A stretch of DNA of 64,000 nucleotides from contig NZ_SRRZ01000002.1 in the NCBI RefSeq assembly GCF_013179805.1, positions 47,537 to 111,536 on the forward strand, given 5' to 3'. The translations under genes were made by a program, and so were the position numbers. Origin of the DNA: Microcoleus asticus IPMA8 (GTDB taxonomy: Bacteria; Cyanobacteriota; Cyanobacteriia; Cyanobacteriales; Microcoleaceae). The notes below the pieces were generated by a model, which was not told the DNA's origin, ran no database searches, and saw only the letters and a program-made list of their open reading frames with translations. Of the stretch, positions 33,050 through 40,537 are shown one piece after another. The first letter of the stretch is position 1. Each line of letters starts with the position of its first letter.

Positions 33050-33670
33050 TCACCAACGATCGATCGCGCCTTGAATAGATTCCCTAGCGCTGGCAAGTCC
33101 CTCTTCGCGGGCTTCAGGGTGTTTATGCAAACTATGAGCGTAAATAAAGCTCATGTCAGTAATCCCCATAAAGCCAAAAACAGTCCTTAAATAAGGTTCG
33201 AGGTGATTGAGTGTCGCATCGGGAGTCCCAGATTGATAATTACCTCCTTGAGAGGCAATTACTAAGACTTTCTTGTCTTGCAAGAGTCCTTGGAAATTAT
33301 TTCCATCCATCACAACGGTGCGACCGATCCGCACAATCTGATCGATGTATGCTTTGAGAGTGGATGGAACCGTGAAGTTGAAAATCGGTGTGGCAATCAA
33401 ATAGCGATCGGCTGCAATCAATTCATCCACTAACTCATCCGATATGCGGATGGTATCTGCTAGTTCAGGCGTATGCTCGAGGGATGGTGAGAATGCAGCA
33501 GCAATCCATGTTTCGGTGACGTGGGGAACAGAATGATGTCCGAGATCGCGATAAGTCACTGTATCGTTGGGATAAACCGCCATCCATTTGTCAATAAACT
33601 CTTGTCCAAGCGTCCGTGAGATCGATCGATTCCCGCGCGGACTTGCATCAATTTGAAGAAGATGTGCCAT
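33050..33670 (-). CDS. azoR: FMN-dependent NADH-azoreductase
   Basis: A 206-residue flavodoxin-fold quinone/azo-dye reductase. The FMN phosphate loop is in DASPRGNRSISRTLGQEF, the substrate-side PIFNFTVPSTLKAYID is present, and the SQGGNYQSG region binds the flavin ring. AzoR proteins protect cells from quinones and thiol stress. The ATG at 33670 (MAHLLQIDASPRG) was chosen because an upstream extension to 33829 adds 53 unrelated residues that pass through a conserved 58-bp regulatory-like element. It lies downstream of a zinc alcohol dehydrogenase on the same strand with a 168-bp gap. Confidence 0.9.
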   Translation of the reverse strand: MAHLLQIDASPRGNRSISRTLGQEFIDKWMAVYPNDTVTYRDLGHHSVPHVTETWIAAAFSPSLEHTPELADTIRISDELVDELIAADRYLIATPIFNFTVPSTLKAYIDQIVRIGRTVVMDGNNFQGLLQDKKVLVIASQGGNYQSGTPDATLNHLEPYLRTVFGFMGITDMSFIYAHSLHKHPEAREEGLASARESIQGAIDRW

Positions 33671-33714
33671 GTGATTTAAGCTCTTTTTTTCATTAGTAAA
33701 AACTTGCTGTATAT

Positions 33715-33772
33715 CTGACGATAATTTCACTGATATCAACATAGTCAGGTTGGCAGATCGCAAATAAGATCG
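33715..33772 (-). promoter_or_regulatory. 58-bp conserved element upstream of azoR (copy A)
   Basis: Aligns without gaps to 34994-35051 with 48 of 58 bases identical. It includes CTGATATCAACAT and GATCGCAAATAA blocks and lies 45-102 bp upstream of the azoR start. The outer CTGAC (33715-33719) and GTCAG are inverted repeats around TGATATCA, which looks like an operator dyad. Confidence 0.6.
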
Positions 33773-33838
33773 AGCGGGCGATCGCATTCGCCCGAATGCA
33801 CAATCTGCGGAATTCTGGCATTGCCACATCTTGCGGTT

Positions 33839-34936
33839 TCACGATCGGGCAATGTCCTCGGCTGGCGCATTGAGCGTAGCCATGTCGATTACCAAACGAT
33901 AGCGTACATCTCCTCGCTCCAGCCGTTCAAAACCCTCGTTGATATCCTCCGCCGCAATGATTTCGACATCGGCTGCGAGGTTGTGCTGGCTACAGAAGTC
34001 CAGCATCTCCTGCGTTTCCAGCGTCCCTCCCACACCTGAACTTGCTAACCGCCGCCGTCCGATCGTCAGAAAGACGGGGCTAAAATCCAAGTCCTTGGGA
34101 ATGCCCAAACAACATAGCGTACCGTCGAGTTTGAGCGATCGCAGATAGGGGTCGAGCGGATGGCGAGATGAAACGGTATCAAGAATAAAATCGAAGCGGG
34201 ATGCTTGACTTGCCATTTGCGCCTTGTCGGTGGACAGGATTGCCTCATCTGCTCCCAGCGCCTTCGCATCGTCCAGCTTTCCTGGAGTCGTGGTGAATAC
34301 GACGACATGAGCGCCCAGCGCGCGAGCAAATTTCACCGCCATGTGTCCGAGTCCACCCAACCCGACAATCCCAACTGTTTTACCCGGCCCTACTTCCCAG
34401 TGGCGTAGTGGCGACCAGGTTGTTACGCCCGCGCACAGCAGCGGTGCAACGCTTGCCGGATCGAGACCAGCGGGAAGGTGATAGGCAAAATGGGTATCGA
34501 CGACATATTCGTTCGAGTAGCCTCCGCGCGTGATACTGCGGTCGTGCCTATCAATGCCGTCATAGGTTGTTGTCACCCCTTCGAGGCAATATTGTTCTAA
34601 CTGTCGCTTGCACGATGAGCAGTGACCGCAGGAATCGACGATCGTACCCACTACTACAGCATCGCCGATTTGGAATTTTGTGACATTCGCGCCGATCGCC
34701 GTGACTTCGCCTACCATCTCGTGACCTGGAACCAAAGGAAAACGGCTATTCCCTCGAATTGCGTGCAGATCGCTGTGGCATACGCCGCAAAACTGAATTT
34801 TGACGGCGATGTCATTGGGTCGCAATTCGCGGCGCTGGAATGCCCAGGGAACGAGGGGTTCGCCTCGGCTTAAAGCGGCAAGTCCGTAACCGGGACGCAT
34901 CGATCTATTCTGTTCAATAGAGGTGTTTCCTAGCAT
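33839..34936 (-). CDS. Zinc-dependent NAD(P)-alcohol dehydrogenase (cinnamyl-alcohol dehydrogenase type)
   Basis: A 365-residue medium-chain dehydrogenase. The catalytic zinc site includes Cys50 and His72 (CGVCHSDLH, PLVPGHEMVGEV), the structural zinc site is CGHCSSCKRQLEQYC, and the cofactor motif is GLGGLGHMAVKFA. It is similar to YahK/AdhA-type aldehyde reductases, which prefer NADPH. A role in detoxifying aldehydes fits its neighbour azoreductase, with which it shares an upstream 58-bp element. The substrate cannot be told from sequence. Confidence 0.93.
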   Translation of the reverse strand: MLGNTSIEQNRSMRPGYGLAALSRGEPLVPWAFQRRELRPNDIAVKIQFCGVCHSDLHAIRGNSRFPLVPGHEMVGEVTAIGANVTKFQIGDAVVVGTIVDSCGHCSSCKRQLEQYCLEGVTTTYDGIDRHDRSITRGGYSNEYVVDTHFAYHLPAGLDPASVAPLLCAGVTTWSPLRHWEVGPGKTVGIVGLGGLGHMAVKFARALGAHVVVFTTTPGKLDDAKALGADEAILSTDKAQMASQASRFDFILDTVSSRHPLDPYLRSLKLDGTLCCLGIPKDLDFSPVFLTIGRRRLASSGVGGTLETQEMLDFCSQHNLAADVEIIAAEDINEGFERLERGDVRYRLVIDMATLNAPAEDIARS

Positions 34937-34993
34937 TTGCTTTTTCTTTTTGGCGATTTATGTGTGGTGCTTTAGTAAGGGCTGGCTGTTGGT

Positions 34994-35051
34994 CTGACGA
35001 TGATTTCGCTGATATCAACATCATCGGGTCGATCGATCGCAAATAAAATCG
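34994..35051 (-). promoter_or_regulatory. 58-bp conserved element upstream of alcohol dehydrogenase (copy B)
   Basis: Partner of copy A at 33715-33772, lying 58-115 bp upstream of the ATG at 34936. Here the dyad arms are GATGAT and ATCATC instead of CTGAC and GTCAG, on either side of the same CTGATATCAA core. Confidence 0.6.
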
Positions 35052-35209
35052 TAGCTTGCGGGGCCCGACGCCATCGGGCGATCGCAGCCCTGCCTCACAA
35101 TTCAGCCGCGAGTATTATCGTATGTTCGGTGCGCCACTAATCAGAGATATTGAACGTTTACGCATAGCATGAGAGTAAGACGATAGTTCCATAACTTAAT
35201 TAGGACTTA

Positions 35210-35351
35210 GAGGATGTTTTAAAAGTCCGGTCAGGTATAATTTAGCCGTGATGATTGGGCTTAACTGAGACGATAAATCAAGGTTTGGACCCATACTTAG
35301 ATGCTTCTTTGTGCCAACTATGAGGTCAAACGACCCTTTTAAAACATCCTC
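35210..35351. mobile_element. MITE-like element, 142 bp, probably of IS5-group type
   Basis: Terminal inverted repeats GAGGATGTTTTAAAAG (35210-35225) and CTTTTAAAACATCCTC (35336-35351) are perfect, and both ends are flanked by TTA, a likely 3-bp target duplication. There is no coding capacity. The TNA-type target suits the IS5/ISL2 group, but that parent is inferred. Confidence 0.75.
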
Positions 35352-35440
35352 TTAGGCATAAACTCTATCTGTAGGGCGAAGCATACCGCACCTTACCTCT
35401 AACAATAGTGTTGCAAAGCAGTTTTTGCGTCCAGAACTGT

Positions 35441-36379
35441 CTAATTCAGTGCCTTCATTGCTTCGACAACTTGCCGCGATATAAAAGGCAAAATCTCTTC
35501 ATTCTTGCTATTCTCTTTCCCTTCTGTAAATACAACCAACAAATACGGCCGCAAGCCCGATATTTCAATATAAGCAGCATCGTGACGAACTTGACTTGTC
35601 AGTCCCGCTTTTGACCACAATTTTGCTGATTCTGGCAATCCCCCGCCTAAAAAACCTGTAACTTGATTTTCGGGATCTGCCTCTAATTCTGCTGGGTCTA
35701 AACTGCGTTTCATTAAACCCATCATTTCTTGCGATGCTTGGGCAGAAACAGCTACGCCGCCGATTATAGTGTGCAGCAAACGCGCCGCTGCATTTGTGGT
35801 CAGCATATTTCTATTTTCCATTAATTCTCCCAGAACTGCTCGCTCGCGACCGTAGGGGCCGTCACACCAGGTTTTCTGATTGACGTTAATATTTTCTAAT
35901 TCCGGCCAATCCAATGATTGAAAGTAACGGTTGACGATGTTTCGCTGCTGTTTCCAAGTTTCAAAGGGGCCTGGTGATAATTCTGGGCCGCTGGTGGTGC
36001 CGGTGAGCGCGTCTACTACTAAACTGGTGGCGTCGTTGCTGGAATCAACTATCATATCTCGGACGGCGCGTTCTAATTCTGGCGATGTTTGAATCATGCC
36101 TTTTTGCGCCCATTCCCAGATGGCAACGAGGTAGAATAATTTGACGATGCTGGCTGGATAAATTCGTTCGGAAGCTCTAGCGCTAAAACCTCGCGGTTGA
36201 TACTTCCAAAATTCTTCTGCACTCAGGGCGCCGCCTGTATTGACTCGCACCGGCGGATCGTAGACTATCCAGGTAATGGCTATACGATCGCCACTTAATC
36301 CTGTAAATTCTGACAATGCGGAGTCTATAATGCTACTGCCGAGGGTTTCTAATTGTTCGTCTTTGTGAAAAAATGTCAT
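35441..36379 (-). CDS. Serine hydrolase, class A beta-lactamase-like
   Basis: A 312-residue protein of the penicillin-recognising fold. The SxxK motif is Ser77-Ile-Val-Lys80 in YPASIVKLFYLVAIWEW, an SxN-like motif is in VDSSNDATSLV, and the third motif is SKAG. It has no signal peptide or anchor, unlike the paralogue at 61101, so it may be cytosolic or the N-terminus may be misread. It could be a peptidase or esterase acting on peptidoglycan fragments. A true beta-lactamase is less likely because the Glu166 motif is not recognisable. It diverges from an NlpC/P60 endopeptidase. Confidence 0.88.
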   Translation of the reverse strand: MTFFHKDEQLETLGSSIIDSALSEFTGLSGDRIAITWIVYDPPVRVNTGGALSAEEFWKYQPRGFSARASERIYPASIVKLFYLVAIWEWAQKGMIQTSPELERAVRDMIVDSSNDATSLVVDALTGTTSGPELSPGPFETWKQQRNIVNRYFQSLDWPELENINVNQKTWCDGPYGRERAVLGELMENRNMLTTNAAARLLHTIIGGVAVSAQASQEMMGLMKRSLDPAELEADPENQVTGFLGGGLPESAKLWSKAGLTSQVRHDAAYIEISGLRPYLLVVFTEGKENSKNEEILPFISRQVVEAMKALN

Positions 36380-36391
36380 GGTTAATGGCTG

Positions 36392-36419
36392 ACGGTTAAC
36401 GGTTAACGGCTAGCAGCTA
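36392..36419. repeat. ACGGTTA heptamer array
   Basis: ACGGTTA, ACGGTTA, ACGGCTA and GCAGCTA lie in the divergent spacer between serine hydrolase and NlpC/P60 genes. Confidence 0.7.
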
Positions 36420-36474
36420 ATGGCAATCTATCGTTAAATGCGAACAATTAACAGCAAACAATGAGCAATTAGCA

Positions 36475-37206
36475 ATGGCCAATTATCAATTATCTGATGT
36501 TCAGGAGTACCGGGCGCGATCGCACATAAATATTTACGATTCCACAAAGTGCGATCGATTGGCAACTCAAGCAGCGCTGGGGCGACATTTGCGAGTAGTT
36601 GACCCCCCCCAGCTTAGGTCAGGGGGGAGAAATGACATAGACTCGGTTGTTGAGGGGGATACAACGGCTGTGATGGTGCGGCTGTGCGAAGATGATTATC
36701 CGGGATGGCTGGATATTCGAGATGTTGAGTTGCTCGATCCGACAGAAACAGTGTATCATCCTCTGGTGCTTTCTGAGGCCCAAATCAAGGAAAAATTACC
36801 AAGAGTAATTACTTTCGCTCGTGAGGCTATGCACCAATCCAATTATTATCTTTGGGGCGGTACAGTCGGGCCCAATTATGATTGTTCGGGCTTGATGCAA
36901 GCGGCTTTTGTGGCCGCAGGCATCTGGTTGCCGAGGGATGCTTATCAGCAGGAAGCTTTTACTAAACCTATTAGTGTCACTGCTTTAGAACCGGGGAATT
37001 TAGTATTTTTTGGTACGCCCGAAAAAGCAACTCACGTAGGATTATATCTGGGAGATAATCGCTACATTCACAGTTCGGGACAAGCACAAGGTCGCAACGG
37101 TATCGGTATCGATGTTTTGTCGGAGGATGGCGATCGAGTCAGTCAAGCTTATTACCAGCAATTGCGGGGATATGGTAAAGTTGTGGCAAGTTATCAACCT
37201 AGTTAG
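36475..37206 (+). CDS. C40-family NlpC/P60 peptidase (L-alanyl-gamma-D-glutamyl endopeptidase type)
   Basis: A 243-residue peptidoglycan-recycling hydrolase. The N-terminal SH3-like domain (about 1-85) is followed by the catalytic domain with Cys137 in GPNYDCSGLMQAA and His187 in KATHVGLYLGD. It cleaves the bond between L-Ala and gamma-D-Glu in stem peptides. Residues about 43-64 are an insertion encoded by a C8/G6-containing palindromic stretch (36601-36632), which lengthens a loop of the SH3 domain relative to the family. The first codons (MANYQLS) continue a row of NCAATTA-like heptamers. Confidence 0.92.
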   Translation: MANYQLSDVQEYRARSHINIYDSTKCDRLATQAALGRHLRVVDPPQLRSGGRNDIDSVVEGDTTAVMVRLCEDDYPGWLDIRDVELLDPTETVYHPLVLSEAQIKEKLPRVITFAREAMHQSNYYLWGGTVGPNYDCSGLMQAAFVAAGIWLPRDAYQQEAFTKPISVTALEPGNLVFFGTPEKATHVGLYLGDNRYIHSSGQAQGRNGIGIDVLSEDGDRVSQAYYQQLRGYGKVVASYQPS

Positions 37207-37212
37207 TTGTTA

Positions 37213-37254
37213 ACAAATGACAAATGACGAATGATCGATGACTAATGATTACTG
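37213..37254. repeat. ACAAATG-type heptamer array ending at a start codon
   Basis: Six consecutive units (ACAAATG, ACAAATG, ACGAATG, ATCGATG, ACTAATG, ATTACTG). The glycosyltransferase ATG at 37255 starts exactly where the next unit would. Confidence 0.85.
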
Positions 37255-38277
37255 ATGTTATTTAACAAAGAAATGGACGCTGCATTATTTTTGGAAAAAT
37301 TGGCTGCACAGCAGGCTGACGCGGAGGTTGTTCTCGACGTTTCAGTGGTGGTGCCGGTGTATAATGAGGTGGAAAGTTTGCCTCATTTGATTGAGGCGAT
37401 CGCCTCTTCTATCCAACCATCTGGACTCAGCTATCAAATTATTTGTGTAGATGACGGTTCTAAGGACGGTTCTGCTGAACTTCTCCAGCAGTTAGCCAGC
37501 ACTCGCGATGACCTTTGTGCTGTAATTTTGCGCCGCAATTACGGGCAAACTGCTGCCATGTCGGCAGGTTTCGATCGCGCTCGCGGTCGTGCTATTGTTA
37601 CCTTAGACGGCGATTTGCAAAATGACCCGGCTGATATTCCGCTATTGTTGGCAAAGTTAGATGAAGGCTACGATTTAGTTAGCGGCTGGCGGAAAAATAG
37701 GCAGGATAATACTATTAGTCGGTTGATTCCTTCTAAAATTGCGAACTGGTTAATTGGTCGCGTTACAGGCGTAACTTTGCACGACTACGGCTGTTCTTTG
37801 AAAGCTTATAAATCCGAGTTGGTAGCAGACTTGAATCTCTACGGGGAGTTGCACCGATTTTTGCCGGCTTTGGCGTTTATTGAAGGGGCTAGAATTGCAG
37901 AAATGCCGGTGCGGCATCACGCCCGCCGTTTCGGTCAAAGTAAGTACGGAATTTGGCGGACTTTTCGGGTGTTGATGGATTTGTTAACTATTTCTTTTAT
38001 GAAAAAGTTCCTGACTCGACCGATGCACGTTTTTGGACTTTTGGGACTGAGTTCTATGACGTTGGGAACGGTTTTAGGGATTTATTTGACTTTCCTGAAA
38101 TTGGCTTTTGGTCAAAGTATTGGCAATCGTCCTTTGCTGATTTTGGCTGTGGTTTTGCTGTTAACTGGCGTGCAGTTATTTTGTTTTGGTTTGCTGGCGG
38201 AAGTGATGATGCGGACTTATCACGAGTCGCAAGGAAAACCTATTTATCGGGTGCGCGAGGTATTTGGTTCTAAATAA
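37255..38277 (+). CDS. Family 2 glycosyltransferase with two C-terminal membrane helices (polyprenyl-phosphate type)
   Basis: A 340-residue enzyme of the dolichol-phosphate mannosyltransferase/GtrB group. It transfers a sugar from a nucleotide donor to a polyprenyl phosphate at the cytoplasmic membrane face. SVVVPVYNEVESLPHLIEA starts the GT-A fold, the aspartate-rich motif is TLDGDLQNDPAD, and RRFGQSKYGIWRTF leads to two helices (about 262-285 and 295-320). The start ATG is in phase with the preceding heptamers and has no ribosome binding site. The sugar is unknown. Confidence 0.92.
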   Translation: MLFNKEMDAALFLEKLAAQQADAEVVLDVSVVVPVYNEVESLPHLIEAIASSIQPSGLSYQIICVDDGSKDGSAELLQQLASTRDDLCAVILRRNYGQTAAMSAGFDRARGRAIVTLDGDLQNDPADIPLLLAKLDEGYDLVSGWRKNRQDNTISRLIPSKIANWLIGRVTGVTLHDYGCSLKAYKSELVADLNLYGELHRFLPALAFIEGARIAEMPVRHHARRFGQSKYGIWRTFRVLMDLLTISFMKKFLTRPMHVFGLLGLSSMTLGTVLGIYLTFLKLAFGQSIGNRPLLILAVVLLLTGVQLFCFGLLAEVMMRTYHESQGKPIYRVREVFGSK

Positions 38278-38344
38278 TGGGTTGATACCAATTATACTCG
38301 GCGATAAAAAGAGGAAAAGTTTTGAGTTGTAAGTTAAATAATTT

Positions 38345-38417
38345 AAAACTCAAAACTCAAAACTACTTCCTAATCTTCAATTCTCCCATCTAAAATCTAA
38401 AATCTAAAATCTAAAAT
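38345..38417. repeat. AAAACTC and CTAAAAT heptamer arrays; stop of cysteine desulfurase gene included
   Basis: Three AAAACTC units at 38345-38364 are followed by four CTAAAAT units at 38390-38417. The TAG stop of the minus-strand gene (38411-38413) belongs to the last CTAAAAT unit. Confidence 0.85.
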
Positions 38418-39583
38418 TGATTGACTTTTTGTGCTTGTCGGAGAGATGTAATAGTTGCGATCGCGTGTTGGGAAACTGCATCTATTTCTGCTTCGGTATT
38501 GAACCGGCCAATGCCAAACCGAATTGAAGCATAAGCTAATTTGTCCGATCGCCCGATCGCTGCTAAAACATGAGATGGAGATATTTTCGCCGAAGTGCAA
38601 GCAGAACCCGAAGAAACTGCCGCCGCCGGTTGCAAACCCAACATCAACGCTTGACCGTCAACCCCGGCTACACTAATATTGAGATTCCCCGGCAATCTCT
38701 TCGTAGCGTGACCGTTGAGAAAAACCTCGCCCAATTCACTCAAGTTTTCCCACAAACGCTGCCGCAAATTAACCACTCGTTCGGTTTCCGACTGCATTTC
38801 TGCAATTGCCAATTCTACTGCTTTGGCAAACCCAACTATTTGCGGTGGGTAGAGAGTTCCCGATCGCATTCCCCGTTCGTGGCCTCCTCCGTGCATTTGT
38901 GGCGCTAGCTGCACTCTCGGTTTGTTGCGGCGGACGTAGAGAGCACCGATCCCTTTTGGCCCGTAGATTTTGTGGGCTGTCAAGGACATTAGATCGATAT
39001 TCATCTCCTCTACGTCGAGGGGAATTTTGCCGATCGCCTGTGCCGCATCTGTGTGAAAAAGAATGTCATTTCCGCGACAAATTGCTGCAATTTCTGCGAT
39101 CGGCTGGATGACACCAATTTCGTTGTTAGCCGTCATCACTGAAACTAAAATTGTCTCGGCCCGAATCGCTTTGATCAAATCGCCTATATCAATCAGCCCG
39201 TCGCTTTTCACCGGTAAAACAGTAATGTCAAACCCCAATTTTTGCAAATAGGTACAGGGGTCGAGAATTGCATTGTGTTCGGTTTTTACTGTGATAATGT
39301 GCTTTCCTTTACTGAAATAAGCTTCGGCGATGCCTTTGATCGCTAAGTTATTTGCTTCGCTTGCACCGCTGGTAAAAACAATTTCTTCTGGAGAAGCATT
39401 GATCGCTTCTGCTATGATTTGTCGTGACTGTTTTACCGCTGCTTCTGCTTCCCAGCCGTAGACGTGGTTGATACTGGCTGCGTTGCCGAATTGTTCGGTG
39501 AAATACGGCAGCATCGCATCAAGTACCCGTCGATCTACGGGGGTTGTGGCGTGATTGTCGAGGTATATAGGACGTGCGGACAT
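38411..39583 (-). CDS. Cysteine desulfurase (IscS/NifS type)
   Basis: A 390-residue PLP enzyme that removes sulfur from cysteine for Fe-S clusters and thionucleosides. PLP Lys205 is in TAHKIYGPKGIG, and Cys329, the persulfide carrier, is in the flexible loop SSGSACTSAK. EANNLAIKG and FHTDAAQAIGK are the usual group I signatures. The gene stands alone with no IscU neighbour. The stop codon is shared with a CTAAAAT heptamer array. Confidence 0.95.
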   Translation of the reverse strand: MSARPIYLDNHATTPVDRRVLDAMLPYFTEQFGNAASINHVYGWEAEAAVKQSRQIIAEAINASPEEIVFTSGASEANNLAIKGIAEAYFSKGKHIITVKTEHNAILDPCTYLQKLGFDITVLPVKSDGLIDIGDLIKAIRAETILVSVMTANNEIGVIQPIAEIAAICRGNDILFHTDAAQAIGKIPLDVEEMNIDLMSLTAHKIYGPKGIGALYVRRNKPRVQLAPQMHGGGHERGMRSGTLYPPQIVGFAKAVELAIAEMQSETERVVNLRQRLWENLSELGEVFLNGHATKRLPGNLNISVAGVDGQALMLGLQPAAAVSSGSACTSAKISPSHVLAAIGRSDKLAYASIRFGIGRFNTEAEIDAVSQHAIATITSLRQAQKVNQF

Positions 39584-39679
39584 AGTGCAGTTTTGGTTGA
39601 AAAAAGTGTTAGGTTTATTGTAGACGAGCCCCTTGTTCTACTACAAAACTTTATAATTAACAAATATTTGTGAAAATTT

Positions 39680-40330
39680 ATGCGAGCTGACATTCAGGGA
39701 TTAGAAATTACTGTTGGTGAGCTCAAGCACCTCACAGGCGTCGGGCCCGATCGCGTATACCGGCCGCCGACAGCGACTAAGTTTGCCCGCGAAGCTTTGA
39801 AAACAGTCGGTTTAATTGTTTTGGTTCTCATCAGTTGTTGGCTGCTAGTTGCGATATTTCCTAGAGCTTATTTGTTGTGGTTCGCCCTCCACTTCGCTGC
39901 GATCGTCGGTTTAATCTTTGAGGATGCGTGGAAAATTCAGTGCAGCCGGCAAAACCAACATTTAATCAATCTTTTTGATGATGTCGATCGCTATAATGGT
40001 ATAATCGAAGCGATCGCCATTAACGATCGGATAGAAGATGCTGGCAATGCGGAAGTCAAAATCGGCGATAGAGCAAAAGTTATTGAAGCCTTGCAGCTAA
40101 TCAGAGACGATTTAGTTCGAGCTTTGAAAACCGAGAGAATTCTCAGGGAAAACAAAAAATTTGTCGATACTAACTCCGAATTGTTTGCCAATAATTTGAG
40201 AACTTTGAATGCCCTGCAAATTAGCGATCGAGCCAGCGAACAAGGACGATTGCTCAACGAAGCTTTGCAGGTAGCCGTGGGAGTTCAAGCAGAAATGAAA
40301 AAGTTGCAAGACCGAAACGCTGCTAATTAA
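39680..40330 (+). CDS. Unrecognised membrane protein with C-terminal coiled coil
   Basis: A 216-residue protein. The N-terminal 45 residues are soluble (ADIQGLEITVGELKHLTGVG). Two adjacent helices follow (about 50-70, VGLIVLVLISCWLLVAIF; and 73-92, YLLWFALHFAAIVGLIFED), then a long charged helix region likely to form a coiled coil (DRAKVIEALQLIRDDLVRAL, ENKKFVDTNSELFANNLRTL). It was not assigned to a family. It is probably a conserved cyanobacterial inner-membrane protein, but this is an impression. It is followed by a GC-rich hairpin. Confidence 0.7.
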   Translation: MRADIQGLEITVGELKHLTGVGPDRVYRPPTATKFAREALKTVGLIVLVLISCWLLVAIFPRAYLLWFALHFAAIVGLIFEDAWKIQCSRQNQHLINLFDDVDRYNGIIEAIAINDRIEDAGNAEVKIGDRAKVIEALQLIRDDLVRALKTERILRENKKFVDTNSELFANNLRTLNALQISDRASEQGRLLNEALQVAVGVQAEMKKLQDRNAAN

Positions 40331-40350
40331 AAAAAAAGGAAAATATTAGT

Positions 40351-40377
40351 AGGATGCGCCGAGGCGCACCTTATTTT
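40351..40377 (+). terminator. Hairpin terminator after membrane protein gene
   Basis: AGGATGCGCC pairs with GGCGCACCT around GA, followed by TATTTT. It resembles the hairpins at 18649-18705. Confidence 0.6.
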
Positions 40378-40537
40378 GTAGCAACGCGCACCTTAATGAA
40401 CCGATCGAACTCAAACACATTTTAAAAATTAGGAGTTATGACAATAGTTAAAAAAATATCATAACTATTGTAAATTTTTACCTGTTACGTAACAGGTAAG
40501 GATATCTTGGAAAAGTGATGTTAACAACCAGGTCATT

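Noticed and set aside
35441..36379. True class A beta-lactamase
   Set aside because: SxxK is present but the Glu166 omega-loop motif is not recognisable and there is no signal peptide. Called serine hydrolase instead.
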